Below are positions 9,444 to 19,727 of a stretch of 64,000 nucleotides of DNA, piece by piece. The notes beneath the pieces are model-generated. The model was not told the origin of the DNA, made no database searches, and was given only the letters and a program-made list of their open reading frames with translations. The position numbers were made by a program, and so were the translations under genes. Source of the stretch: Euclidia mi. Taxonomy: Eukaryota > Arthropoda > Insecta > Lepidoptera > Erebidae. Where the stretch lies: assembly GCA_944739405.2 (NCBI GenBank), contig OX123197.2, positions 54,350,047 through 54,414,046 of the forward strand. The letters are read 5' to 3'. Within the stretch, counting starts at the first letter, position 1, and each line of letters opens with the position of its first letter.

Positions 9444-12010
9444 ATGGATAATTTGTCTGATAGCGATGCTTATCTATCTGCTAATGAATCTGCTTCCAAT
9501 TCTGATAACGAGAGCTTTTGTTCTATTGATGGCACATTGGGGGACTGCTTACGACACACTTTTGCGCAGAAATCGTGCTTAATGTTGAATGTTTGCCACA
9601 TTAATGCGCAAAGCATACCTAGCCACCACAATGACTTGCTTGAAAGTTTTTCTGATGTAAATATTCACGCCGTCCTGATTTCAGAGAGTTGGCTTAAACC
9701 AGATCTTCCCTCTACATCTTATTCTCTCCCCGGCTACATCCTAATAAGGAATGATCGTGTCGGTAGGAGAGGGGGTGGTGTAGCAATATACCTCTGCAGT
9801 ACTATACCCTATAAAATTCTTGCCTCTTCTTCACCTACTTCTTCACCTGCGGAGTACTTGTTCCTTGAGATTAATGTCAAAGGTGCCAAAGCTGTGCTTG
9901 GCGTCGTATATTGTCCACCAACCGTCGATTATTTCTCCAGTATCGAGCCGATACTGGAATCTTTAGGGTCAGAGTATGAACATCACCTCATCATGGGCGA
10001 CCTTAATACCGATCTCCTTTCCAACCATTCCAGCCGTACCCGTAAACTCCTTAACATCATTGAGTCAGCCAGCCTCCACATTTTGCCATTACAGCCCACT
10101 CACCACAATGCTAATGGGGAGGACACATGGCTTGACTTAATGCTCACATCCGCTCCTACTTTAGTTTCCTTTCATGGTCAACATCCTGCTCCTGGATTTT
10201 CCCGTCACGACCTTATTTTCCTTTCTTATCGCCTAAAACCTCCTAAATCCTCTCCCAAAGTTCTGCACAAGCGTTGTTTTAGTCGTATGGATGTAACCAA
10301 ACTCCTTCAGGATGCAGCCGATCTGAATTGGGAAAAGATGGAATCTGCGGCTACGGTAGATGAAAAAGTTAGCATCTTTAATACTGCTGTCTGCAAACTG
10401 TATGATGATCATGCTCCCGTACGGAAGGTAAAGGTGAAACGGCCACCTGCACCCTGGATTACGAGAGGGGTGCGCATGGCAATGAGGCGGAGGGATCGGG
10501 CATTCCGAAAATATAAGAGGGAGCGATGCGAAGATAACTGGCTTCTTTTTAAATCTGCAAGAAATCGGTGTAACCAGATGGTTCGCAACGCTAAACGCCA
10601 ACATATTCTCCAAAATATTTCCTCGTCATCCCCCGCCGATATCTGGAAGTTCCTTGGAACTCTAGGTATCGGCAAACAGCGACGTGCTGACATCTGTGGG
10701 ACGCTCGGTTTGGATGATATCAATAGACATTTCACCACTTCCTCTACATTGGATCACCAAACCTCGCGTCTCACGGTTAGCTACGTGGCTGCTTTACCTT
10801 GTCCCGATATTGAATCCTTCCACTTTTCTCCAGGATGAGATCAAAAAGATTATCCTCTCCATCAAGTCCAATGCCGTAGGATGCGACAACATCAGCCGTC
10901 GCATGATTACCACCATCCTGGACCATCTCCTCCTTGCTATCTCCCACATAATCAACTTTTCCCTCGATTCTGGCACCTTCCCGTCCCTTTGGCGCAAGGC
11001 CTACGTTATTCCTTTGCCAAAAATCCAAAATGCTTCTCTTCCCAATCATTTTCGTCCCATCTCTATTTTGCCTTTTCTATCCAAAGTCCTCGAGTCCTGT
11101 GTCCAAAAACAACTGTCCCGATTCGTTTCCCTAAATAACATGTTAAGTCCTTTCCAGTCTGGCTTCCGTCCTGGTCACAGTACTACCACCGCCCTCCTCA
11201 AAGTGACTGGCGATATTAGGGATGGTATGGAGAACACCAAAGTCACGGTGTTGACTTTGATCGATTTCTCTAATGCCTTTAATACCGTCAGTCACGATGT
11301 CCTTTTATCCCTTCTTTCCCATCTTAAGATCTCATCCGATGCTCTGGATTGGTTCTCAAGTTATCTTCGAGGTCGTCAGCAGTCGGTCCGCCTCGATGAT
11401 TCATCATCGGAGTGGTGTGACAATAGCTCTGGCGTTCCTCAAGGCTTTCTCCTCTTTTATTTTCTATGTTTATCAATCTCTTAACACCTTATCTTCAATG
11501 CGCTTATCATCTTTACGCCGATGACTTGCAGATATACTCTCAGGCTACAATCGATGACGTTTCGGAAGCAATAGACATGGTTAACAGAGACCTAGCCGCC
11601 TTACAAACTTGGACCGAAAAATTTGGCCAATCTGTTAACCCAAGCAAGTGTCAAGCAATTATAATAGGTAGTCAATGGTCTATCAGAAAACTTGACATTA
11701 CATCTCTCCCGAAACTTACTTATAATAACACTACTAATGAAATGTGTCCAGTTGTCAAGAACTTAGGATTATATATGGATAGCACTCTAAGTTGGAAATC
11801 TCAAGTGACGCAAGTGAGCCAAAAAATTACCGGTACCCTACGCACTCTCTATCGGTTGAGGAACTTTCTGCCGTCCACGACTAAGACATTGCTTGTGCAA
11901 GCTTTAATTTTTCCCTTGGTCGACTATGGTGATGTATGTTACTATGACCTGAATGCAGATCTTCTTAACAAACTTGACCGTCTTCTCAATAACTGCATTC
12001 GATTCGTTTT
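9444..12010 (+). pseudogene. LINE K ORF2, endonuclease-RT with two frame breaks
   Basis: The endonuclease lies in the first 270 residues (INAQS, ISESWL, GDLNTDL, SRHDLI). The frame shifts at about 10832, just before the RT fingers (DEIKK...). It breaks again at about 11440, where the GVPQG motif is followed by FLLF: about a dozen bases that normally encode the S.LGP turn are missing. The third frame resumes with YADDLQIY and runs to LLNNCIRFVL at 12010. The YADD active site is intact, but the missing loop and the shifts make it a dead copy. The lost C-terminus is due to the junction with J1. Confidence 0.85.
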
Positions 12011-13747
12011 ATAACAATTATGAATTAAAATTTAATGGTGAAATTATTACTAGGAAAACTGATGTTGCTCAGACATTTAACAATTTCTTCATAAACATAC
12101 CAGTAAACACAACCAGCTGTCTAGATTCATGTCCTAACAAAGCAGAAATGTTGGTTAGGGGCAATGTGAATGAGTGTGATGTGCTTTTTAATTTTAAATA
12201 TATTGACACCAATGACATACTGAAGGTATTCAAGACGCTCAATAATAAAAAATCTGTTGACTTATGGGGCATTTCTGTTAAACTTGTGCGACAAATTATT
12301 TCTAGCTTAGCTCCATATTTAGCTGCAATATTCAACAGATGCATAGATACAGGAGTATTTCCTGATCTAATGAAACACAGTAAAGTAATACCATTATTCA
12401 AAAAGGGATCAAAGAGCGACCCTAGTAATTTTCGGCCAATTTCTATCTTGCCTGCTATTAGTAAAATTTTTGAAAAGATTATTTTGCATCAACTAGAGAG
12501 CCACTTTCACACAAATAATTTATTTCACAGTGAACAGTATGGCTTTACTAAGGGTCGCTCCACCGTTGATGCCGGTGTAACTTTGTTAAAGCATATTTTC
12601 AATGCTTGGGAAAACTCGAAGGATGCCATTGGTGTTTTTTGTGACCTATCAAAGGCCTTTGACTGTGTGGAACATAATACGCTTTTACTTAAATTGAAAC
12701 TTTATGGTATTAGAGATACCGCACTCAATCTTGTTGCCAGCTACCTTAGTGATAGAATTCAGTATGTAGATGTTAATGGGAGTAGGTCTCTAGGTTTGCC
12801 AGTAGGAATGGGCGTTCCACAGGGCTCTATTCTCGGTCCATTTCTTTTTTTAATATATATTAATGATTTGCCGTTCTTTGTACAAAATTTATGTGATATT
12901 GTTTTGTTTGCCGACGATACGTCACTAATTTTTAAAGTTGATCGTAATTTAAGTAACTTTGATACCGTCAATAACACTCTTGCACAAGTATTAGATTGGT
13001 TTTCGACAAATAATTTGGTACTCAACTCAAGCAAAACCAAATGTGTTAAATTCTACTAACTCTTTGCCTAATGTCAAAAGTGTTCCTACTAATATAATTT
13101 TAAATAAGGAAACAATTCAACTAGTCGAATCAACCGTATTCTTAGGTGTAACTTTAGATTGTAAGCTTCAGTGGGGCGCCCAAATATCCTGTCTCGCAGT
13201 AAAACTTAGTTCTGCAGCGTTTGCAGTTAGAAAAGTTAGGGAATTCACAGATATAGATACTGCTAGACTAGTTTACTTTAGTTATTTTCACAGCGTAATG
13301 TCTTACGGAATAATGTTATGGGGTACAGCTGCTGATATACAGACTATTTTTGTCATTCAAAAAAGGGCCATACGTGCAATTTATAAGTTAGGTGCTAGAG
13401 ATTCTTTACGTGATAAATTTAAAGAAGTAGACATATTGACAGTTGCATCGCAATATATATATGCTAACTTAATGTACATTAAGAAAAACTTAATTCTATA
13501 CCGCAAAAATAGTGATTTGCACAACGTGAACACAAGGAATAAGCATAAACTGGTGGGAACTAACTACCGTCTACATAAAGTTCAGAACTCATTTGCGGGG
13601 ATTGGTATACGATTTTTCAACAAATTGCCTCTTGAAATAATGAATTTACCCATGCACAAATACAAACGGACAATTAGGAACTTTCTTTTACAAAGGGGTT
13701 ATTACACTATTAAGGAATTTTTAAATGATAAGACACCGTGGGGATAG
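12011..13747 (+). pseudogene. LINE J1 reverse transcriptase, frameshifted
   Basis: RT motifs in order: the fingers VIPLFKKGSKSDPSNFRPIS (12384-12443), D in CDLSKAFDCVEH, GVPQGSILGP, FADDTSLIF, then FLGVTLD. A 7-base insertion at about 13055 ('actaact', absent from J3 at the homologous place) shifts the frame inside CVKFS/LPNVK. The second frame runs to a stop at 13745-13747 and carries the usual C-terminal part. The N-terminal endonuclease is absent because the copy is truncated. Apart from the single shift the RT core is open, suggesting a fairly young insertion. Confidence 0.85.
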
Positions 13748-14674
13748 GCTTAGGCTTGTTTAACTCACGATTATTTTATTTACATGTTAAGTGGAGGTGC
13801 CTCGTGAACACATGATTTTTGCAGGATTTGGATATTTTTATGATTTGTTGAATGTAGTTTAACATTATTTATCTCTGATCATATCATTGTTCACTTGTCA
13901 CCTTCACAAAATTCTTTCTACATTTGCATTCCTTCACGCGTTCCACTAACTTATGTTAATAATAACGATCTGGAAAATGGAGGTAATTGGCGGTCATGGT
14001 CAGTATACCAATAGATTGTTTTTTACTGCTGGTTCGTATACCGTTGTCGTCATGCTCACTAAAATGTCATTTCTTGTGGTGGCGTCGTGTGTCGGGTCAT
14101 CCCTGTCCCTCTAATATGGCGAGAGGGATGATGGCTGGCACATGCGTCATACTCGTGAACGGGTGCTACTTGCGATGACTGGTCGATGACGGTCTTGCGG
14201 GCTGGTATTAGATTTTAATATTTAACTGCATCATTTCCATCATGGTTCTGATCACTTTCGCGGATTGCCTGCATTATTAGGTATATATAATGTAAGTGGA
14301 TGCTCCTGTTTCACCATGTCTATTCTGAGGAGGCTAACCAAAAGTATTATGCTTGAGTATTATGATGTACAGTAAATATATACAAGTGATATAGAAGGTG
14401 TAACAGTTGCAGCACCTTACAAAATGTAAATTGTGTATTATGCAAAACCTGGCGATGAAAAAGAGTGACCGTGAGTTTTATTGCCCGTTCTTTCTCATGG
14501 TTCTACCTATTGCTTTGCGAACGTGGCAGTAAATGTAAATGTAGAAGCATACAGTAATAATGTTTTAAATTTGAGTATAAGTAATTATTTTATAAATTTA
14601 TTATTTTGACGTTCATAAGCGTCACATTGTGACCCAAATGAATAAAGGATTAAAAAAAAAAAAAAAAAAAAAAA
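12011..14674 (+). mobile_element. jockey-type LINE J1, 5'-truncated, poly-A tail
   Basis: The copy starts inside the region before the RT, covers the RT and C-terminus (12011-13747) and about 900 bases of 3' UTR, and ends in 'aataaaggatt' plus a 24-A tail. The last 100 bases ('gacgttcataagcgtcac', 'gtgacccaaatgaataaa') and the poly-A fit jockey-type ends. It is the best preserved of three copies (J1, J2, J3). No convincing target duplication was found. Confidence 0.85.
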
Positions 14675-14769
14675 AAGTTCATGCACACAAATATTTGACT
14701 TGAGCGGGAATCGAACCCGCGACCTTCGACTTAGCAGTCGCTTACACTCCCGCTACGCCAACTGGCCGT
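14675..14769 (-). mobile_element. SINE family D head, copy D1
   Basis: tRNA-like head in reverse: 'gcgggaatcgaacccgcgac' is the B-box stem, followed by 'cttacactcccgctacgcc'. It abuts the J1 poly-A with no tail of its own, so its 3' end was lost at the junction. Confidence 0.75.
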
Positions 14770-15001
14770 CAAATATGGTATGGATATAAAGTTCTAGGAT
14801 TAGATATATAAACTATTCAATGTTTTAATAATGCATATCAACTTACAAAAGTCGTTGACTGGTGTAGTCATGGATATAAACAGGTAAACAAAACAGTCAA
14901 AGATCACTATATAAACTTTCACGAATACAGAATAAAAAACATATTAAATGCCTCTAGAATTTAAAAGTCAAAGTAAATCCTCACAACCTTAATAACACTA
15001 G

Positions 15002-15140
15002 ATCCGTTGGTGTACCACTGAAGACAGTTACGCTCAGTTCAATGCAATGTATTTCAATAAGGCTTCTCTGCGGCTTTGCGACAACTTCACCAACAGATTT
15101 ATTAGTCTTTTGATGCAAACTCAAAATTTTCTATTATACA
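15002..15140 (+). other. candidate exon ending in a GTAAGT donor
   Basis: A 46-codon open stretch lies between 'aataacactag' (possible acceptor) and 'gtaagt' at 15141. It starts IRWCTTEDSYAQF and includes SLRLCDNFTNRFISLL. The start recalls the RWCT motif of transferrins, but the cysteine pattern does not follow, so I assign no function. An open run of this length is not rare by chance. Confidence 0.2.
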
Positions 15141-15225
15141 GTAAGTTTAATTCTAAGTGCTTCTTCGAGTTCGCGATACTGGTGAAGTGGATTATGAATC
15201 TATATAATAATAATAATAATATTCT

Positions 15226-15466
15226 ACCACATTCACACAACACCATCTAGTCCCAAACTAAGCAGAAGCTTGTACTATGGGTACTAGATAATGGATAAAC
15301 ATACATATATACTTTTTTTTTGTAAATACATACATATTATAAATAGAAACACCCAGACCAAGACAAACACCCATGTTCATGCACACAAATGTTTGACTTG
15401 AGCGTGAATCGAACCCGCGACCTTCGGCGTAGCAGTCGCTTACACTCCCGCTGCGCCAACCGGTCG
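15226..15466 (-). mobile_element. SINE family D, copy D2 (near full length)
   Basis: Tail 'ctagtcccaaactaagcag' at the left and tRNA-like head 'gaatcgaacccgcgacc' at the right; the middle includes 'acccagaccaagacaaac'. The order is the reverse of copy D3 at 16953-17200, confirming the family structure. Confidence 0.82.
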
Positions 15467-15515
15467 ATATATACTCACTTAGTACCCTTTATGTCAAAAC
15501 GAGTTTTATTTTATT

Positions 15516-15741
15516 TTATTATTTATTTATAGAGTCACGTCTGTATCCCCGAAGGGGTAGGCAGAAGTTTAATATTACACCCACATTTCGCCATGATTTT
15601 TTTAGGTCCCATCTAATAGGGGGCGAGCCTATTGCCGTTACCGGGCACATCACCAGACTCCGTGCTGCTACTGAACATTTGGTAAAACCCAGAAACACTT
15701 TTTGGCCGACCTGGGAATCGAACCCGGGACCTCGCATCAGC
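15516..15741 (-). mobile_element. SINE family A, copy A2, with 14-bp target duplication
   Basis: Reverse copy of A1 whose head is cut after the B box ('gaatcgaacccgggac'). The 14-mer 'agttttattttatt' occurs at 15502-15515 and again at 15742-15755, a perfect direct repeat of the insertion site. That marks both ends and shows 5' truncation at insertion. Confidence 0.88.
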
Positions 15742-15964
15742 AGTTTTATTTTATTGTGTTTTTAATCTGCTTTAAACAAGCTTTTTTCCTTTATTTCATC
15801 TTAAAAGATGTAGGGCGCAGTTTCAACATCCCTGGATAGATTATCATGAAGAACCTGGAATGAAATTGTTGTTTATATTACCTGACATATTTTAACAGGA
15901 ACTTACCAGGCAGCTTTTAGGGATCATCTCGCTGTTTAAGTCATATTCACGCCCATAAACCCAT

Positions 15965-16434
15965 ATATCCGATATCCCGCAGTGGCTCAAGACGAAAGTC
16001 TTTGACCAGTGTCTGTTGCTAGTGATGATCTACGGAACCGAGACGTGGTCGCTAACTATGGGCCTTATCCGGCAGCTCAGGGTCACTCAGAGGGTGATGG
16101 AGAGAGCTTTTCTCGGAGTTTCTCTGCGAGATCGAACTAGAAATGAGGAGATCCGCAGGCGAACCAAAGTCACCGACATAGCTCTCCGAAGAGTCAGATT
16201 GAAGTGGCAGTGGGCAGGACACATAACCAGAAGAACCGATGGCCGTTGGAGCAGAAAGGTTTTAGAGTGGCGGCCACGCAGAGGATGTCGTAGCAGAGGT
16301 AAGGCCTCCCGCAAGGTGGACTGACGATCTTGTTGGGGTCGCGGGCAGCGGATGTATGCGGTTGGCTCGGGATCGGTCTACTTGGAGAGCCTATGTCCAG
16401 CAGTGTACGTCTTTCGGTTAATATGATGATGATT
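15965..16434 (+). pseudogene. RTE-type LINE 3' fragment
   Basis: The 102-codon frame (16016-16324) plus flanks matches the RT C-terminus of the reverse element at 45.4-48.4 kb: GTETWSLTMGLIR, MERAFLGVSLRDRTRNEEIR, LKWQWAGHI. It starts at 'cgcagtggctcaagacgaaa' and ends in 'gtccagcagtgtacgt' plus ATGATGATG. The frame is lost near 16320. A classical 5'-truncated copy. Confidence 0.88.
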
Positions 16435-16952
16435 ATAATGAAGCCTATATAGGATAAAACTATGTGCGATCCACAAGTAATGCGGAGTATGGGGTTCGTT
16501 ATCTTTTATTTCATCCTTTAGTCAAATTATTTCAATCAATTGAGCTTTTTGCCTTTTGTTTGGATGATTGTAAAGTCCTTAGTCGGAAGATATGCTAGTA
16601 AAAAGATTGCCAAATTAATAAAAAATTGTATGACTGCTGCAATGTTGTTTAAAAACTAGTTCAAATATAATAAACTTTTTTATTTACCCATTCTTGGCGA
16701 CGTTTATATTTTTGCCATTGTTATTTATAAATCGGAAACCAAGTTAAAATCATTGTAGAGCAACAAAGTGATTGATATTGCTGTGTTCTATACACAATTG
16801 TCGTTTAAGCGTACAGAGCTTACAAAATTGAAAGTCAATAAATCCGTCCCGTGAGAAAAGTTAGCGGAAACGAGTTACATCTATGTACAGTCAGCTTCAT
16901 AAATCTATACACATTTATGTGATTCTGAACGACGACGAAAATATAACCAAAA
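16435..16952. other. no recognisable gene
   Basis: AT-rich; nothing identified. Confidence 0.6.
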
Positions 16953-17200
16953 CATATTGACGACCGATTGGCGCGGCAGGAGTGTAAGCGAATGCTACGC
17001 CGAAGGTCGCGGGTTCGATTCCCGCTCAAGTCAAGCATTTGTGTGCGTGAACATGGATGTTTGTCTTGGTCTGGGTGTTTCTATGTACAATATGTACGTA
17101 CTTACAAAAAAAAGTATGTTTATCCATTGTCTAGTAGCCATAGTACAAGCTCTGCTTAGTTTGGGACTAGATGGTATTGTGTGAATATGGTAGAAAATAT
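16953..17200 (+). mobile_element. SINE family D, copy D3 (full length)
   Basis: A-box side 'tggcgcggcaggagtgtaag', B box 'gggttcgattcccgct', body 'tcttggtctgggtgttt', and tail 'ctgcttagtttgggactaga'. Serves as reference for D1, D2, D4 and D5. Confidence 0.85.
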
Positions 17201-17215
17201 ATATCTATGATACAA

Positions 17216-17398
17216 AAATGAATCGCATAATGTGTTGCTTAGCGCAAATCTCGAGAGCAGCTGAGCCGATTTCGCTAATTCTTTTTTCATAACATTCCTT
17301 GAAGATCGAGGATGGTTCTTACGTAGAAAAAAAATAAAAAAGTAATTTAAAGAATCGACTGTTACGCGGCACGAAGTTCGCCAGGTCAGCTAGTATAA
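17216..17398 (+). repeat. dispersed LINE 3'-tail repeat
   Basis: Contains 'gagcagctgagccgatttcg' and ends 'cacgaagttcgccaggtcag' followed by 'ctagtataata'. This is the pattern of common arthropod RTE-like tails. No protein part remains. Confidence 0.55.
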
Positions 17399-17462
17399 TA
17401 TAAATATTTACATCCTCCCAACTTATTATCATTTTCAATACCTTGTAGGATTTATTTTTATT

Positions 17463-17797
17463 ACATACATACATACATATACTCACGCCTTTTTCCCGTC
17501 GGGGTAGGCAGAGACAACAGAACGCCACTTGCTCCTATCCTTACAAACCTCACGCGCTTCCTCTACACTCATTACTCTTTTCATACATGCTCGCCGGTTG
17601 CGGGTACTTCGGACCTTTCCGTTTCTTAGGATGTCTCCAATTTGGTCGAAGAATGTCCGCCGAGGTCTGCCGCGACCGACTTACCCACACACATTTGCCT
17701 TATATATCTGATTCGTCATTCTTTCTTCACTCATTCGCTCCACGTGTCCAAACCACCTAAGCATTCCTTTCTCAATCCTTGTCACCACATCTTCTTA
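17463..17797 (-). pseudogene. RTE-b LINE C-terminal fragment
   Basis: On the reverse strand it encodes the C-terminal part of an RTE-like RT (GMLRWFGHVERM-type, then GRGRPRRTF.DQI..., ending at a stop before a (CATA)n tail at 17463-17478). The same family is seen at 21069-21447 and 53570-53822. Frame breaks make it inactive. Confidence 0.75.
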
Positions 17798-17994
17798 TTC
17801 TAAATGTTAAATGTTACAAAATTATTTTTATTCTAAATGTATAAATGGGTTCCCTATACATTTGCATAAAATTTTAAGACCTAATATAACTAAACATATT
17901 TTTTTTTGGCATAATTATATTTTCGCATAATATAATAAATTACGAATAAGAGCTTACGCATAATTTTTTATGCATAATTTCTCTAACCATAGTA

Positions 17995-18187
17995 ATGATT
18001 AAGCATAATATTCTAAAGTATAAATTTATTAAGCATAAAGTTCTAAAGCATAACTTTTTTAAGCATAATATCCTAAATCATAAAATCCTAAAGCATAAAA
18101 TCCTAAAGCATAAAATCCTAAAGCATAAAAGCCTAAAGCATAAAATCCTAAAGCATAAAAGCCTAAAGCATAAATTTATTTACGCAT
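17995..18187 (+). repeat. tandem repeat, 15-bp unit
   Basis: About twelve units of 'aagcataaaatccta', the central ones nearly identical and the outer ones diverged. The weaker word 'gcataat' continues back to about 17910. One frame reads KHKIL repeats; there is no start context and I regard this as incidental. Confidence 0.88.
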
Positions 18188-18255
18188 AATGATTACAATA
18201 CAATACACATTGGACATAATAACTTTGGCAATGTATCTTTGGCATATTTTTCGCT

Positions 18256-18412
18256 GTAGGAAGCATGAAGCAAGCAAGCATACAGCATGCAAGCAAGCAT
18301 GCAGCATGCAACCAAGCATGCAGCATGCAAGCAAGCATGCAGCATACAGCATGCGGCATACAAGCAAGCATGCAACATGCAGAATTCAAGCGAGCATGCA
18401 ACATGCAGCAGG
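18256..18412 (+). repeat. GCATGC-rich tandem repeat, about 19-bp unit
   Basis: Units of 'agcaagcatgcagcatgca' with small variations. They contain many GCATGC sites and long alternating purine-pyrimidine stretches that could favour Z-DNA. All long frames here are translations of the repeat. Confidence 0.88.
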
Positions 18413-18438
18413 CAGGGCTTCTGTCACGGCTCCGGAGT

Positions 18439-18524
18439 CCCTAGAGTGTTATTTAAAATCGCGTAGGCGCGTAGGGCCTCCGGCGGCCCCACGCGCCTAC
18501 GCGATTTTAAATAACACTCTAGGG
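18439..18524. repeat. 86-bp hairpin with 34-bp perfect arms
   Basis: Left arm 18439-18472 begins 'ccctagagtgttatttaaaa' and ends in 'aggcgcgt'; right arm 18491-18524 is its exact reverse complement. The 18-base loop is itself GC-rich and partly self-complementary. It may be a MITE-like foldback element or a templated inversion. It lies 45 bases from J2. Confidence 0.92.
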
Positions 18525-18568
18525 GTAGAATAAACAAGACTACGTGGAGTCGGTTTTGCAGCAATTCG

Positions 18569-19680
18569 GTTCTGCTCCACTGAAGCTTACAATCTAAAGT
18601 TATTCCTAAGAATACGGATGATTCGACTAGTTGAATTGTTTCCTTATTTAAAATTATATTAGTAGGAACACTTTTGACATTAGGCAAAGAGAATTTAACA
18701 CATTTGGTTTTGCTAGGGTTGAGTACCAAATTATTTGTCGAAAACCAATCTAATACTTGTGCAAGAGTGTTATTGACGGTATCAAAGTTATTTAAATTGC
18801 GATCAACTTTAAAAATTAGTGACGTATCGTCGGCAAACAAAACAATATCACATATATTTTAAGCAAAGAACGGCTAATCATTTATATACAGGGTGTCACA
18901 AGACCCATCACCAAGCCTAAGTCTACTCGTTTTGCACATTATGCCAAGTCATACTACGTGAAAATAATACCTGGGAAACAAAAAAAAATTTTAAGCTTAA
19001 AAAAATTTACAACTTTTATTACCGGCAATGTATAGCGTTCGTTTGCAGACATCGTACCTACGCCGGCCGTATCTACCTACACCGTGCGCCGCGGTGGCGG
19101 CAGTTTATGATCACGTGGTCGCGCGGCCGAGGGGAATGACCTCGCAGCTGATTGATGGTACGCATACACTACGCGTCGGGAACTTTAAAGCCGTTTACTT
19201 TAGGGAAATATTGAAAATTTTGTTTATGTTTATTTGGCAGAAAGTGTACATCTATCATTCTAAACACGATTTTGGAATAATTCGAAAAAAAAATTCGTGA
19301 CTTTGAGCCTCTATATCTCCTGAACCAGTAATTTCCCAGGTATGATGCCGAAGTAAAAAATGATCGTAATAATTGGTACTATATGGAGTTTCAGTTTTCG
19401 TTAAGGGTCTTTTTACACCCTGTATATTAAGAAAAGAAATGGACCGAGAATAGAGCCCTGTGGAACGCCCATCCCCACTGGCAAACCTAGAGACCTACTC
19501 ACATTAACATCTACATACTGAATTCTATCTCTGAGGTAGCTGGTAACAAGATTGAGTGCGGTATCTCTAATACCATAAAGTTTAAATTTACGTAAAAGTG
19601 TATTATGTTCCACACAATCAAAAGCCTTTGATAAGTCACAAAAAACACCAATGGCATCCTTCGAGTTTACCTAAGCATTA
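18569..19680 (-). pseudogene. jockey-type LINE J2, reverse, interrupted
   Basis: Reverse-strand copy of the J1 family covering the RT from the FCDLSKAFD region (19680) to LDCKLQW (18569), so both ends are missing. It is split by a TIR element at 18889-19422. It shares with J3 several changes absent from J1, including a stop in 'gcttaggtaaactcg', 'aatgattagcc' (stop in INDL) and 'gcttaaaat'. J2 and J3 are therefore sisters, lying head to head about 50 bases apart. Confidence 0.88.
18889..19422. mobile_element. non-autonomous TIR transposon inserted in J2 (TA target)
   Basis: The 534-bp insert starts 'cagggtgtcacaagaccc' and ends with the reverse complement of 'cagggtgtaaaaagaccc', so the terminal inverted repeats match at 16 of 18 positions. 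Comparison with the uninterrupted sequence in J3 shows that only a TA was duplicated. TIR and target fit a Tc1/mariner-type MITE. No transposase is encoded. Confidence 0.85.
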
Positions 19681-19727
19681 TTTCTGAGTGATCAATCTCC
19701 AAGAGGTATTTAAATAAAATAGGCAGA

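Larger units (their letters stand above)
8213..12010 (+). mobile_element. degenerate LINE K, 3' end replaced by J1
   Basis: A second LINE family with a small coiled-coil ORF1 and an endonuclease-RT ORF2, separated by 490 bases. Both ORFs are broken. The RT C-terminus stops at the motif CIRFV and is joined directly to the 5'-truncated jockey LINE J1. The rest of K (C-terminal domain, 3' UTR) is not seen after J1. Confidence 0.85.

Noticed and set aside
15002..15140. Transferrin exon
   Set aside because: Only the RWCT word matches; the cysteine spacing expected next is absent, so it is kept only as an unassigned candidate exon.
18176..18404. Cysteine/histidine-rich reverse frames (HACLHAACL-type)
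   Set aside because: They are translations of the GCATGC tandem repeat in several frames; no start context or domain.
17995..18412. CRISPR-like array of short repeats
   Set aside because: Repeats are directly adjacent without unique spacers; they are ordinary minisatellites in an animal genome.
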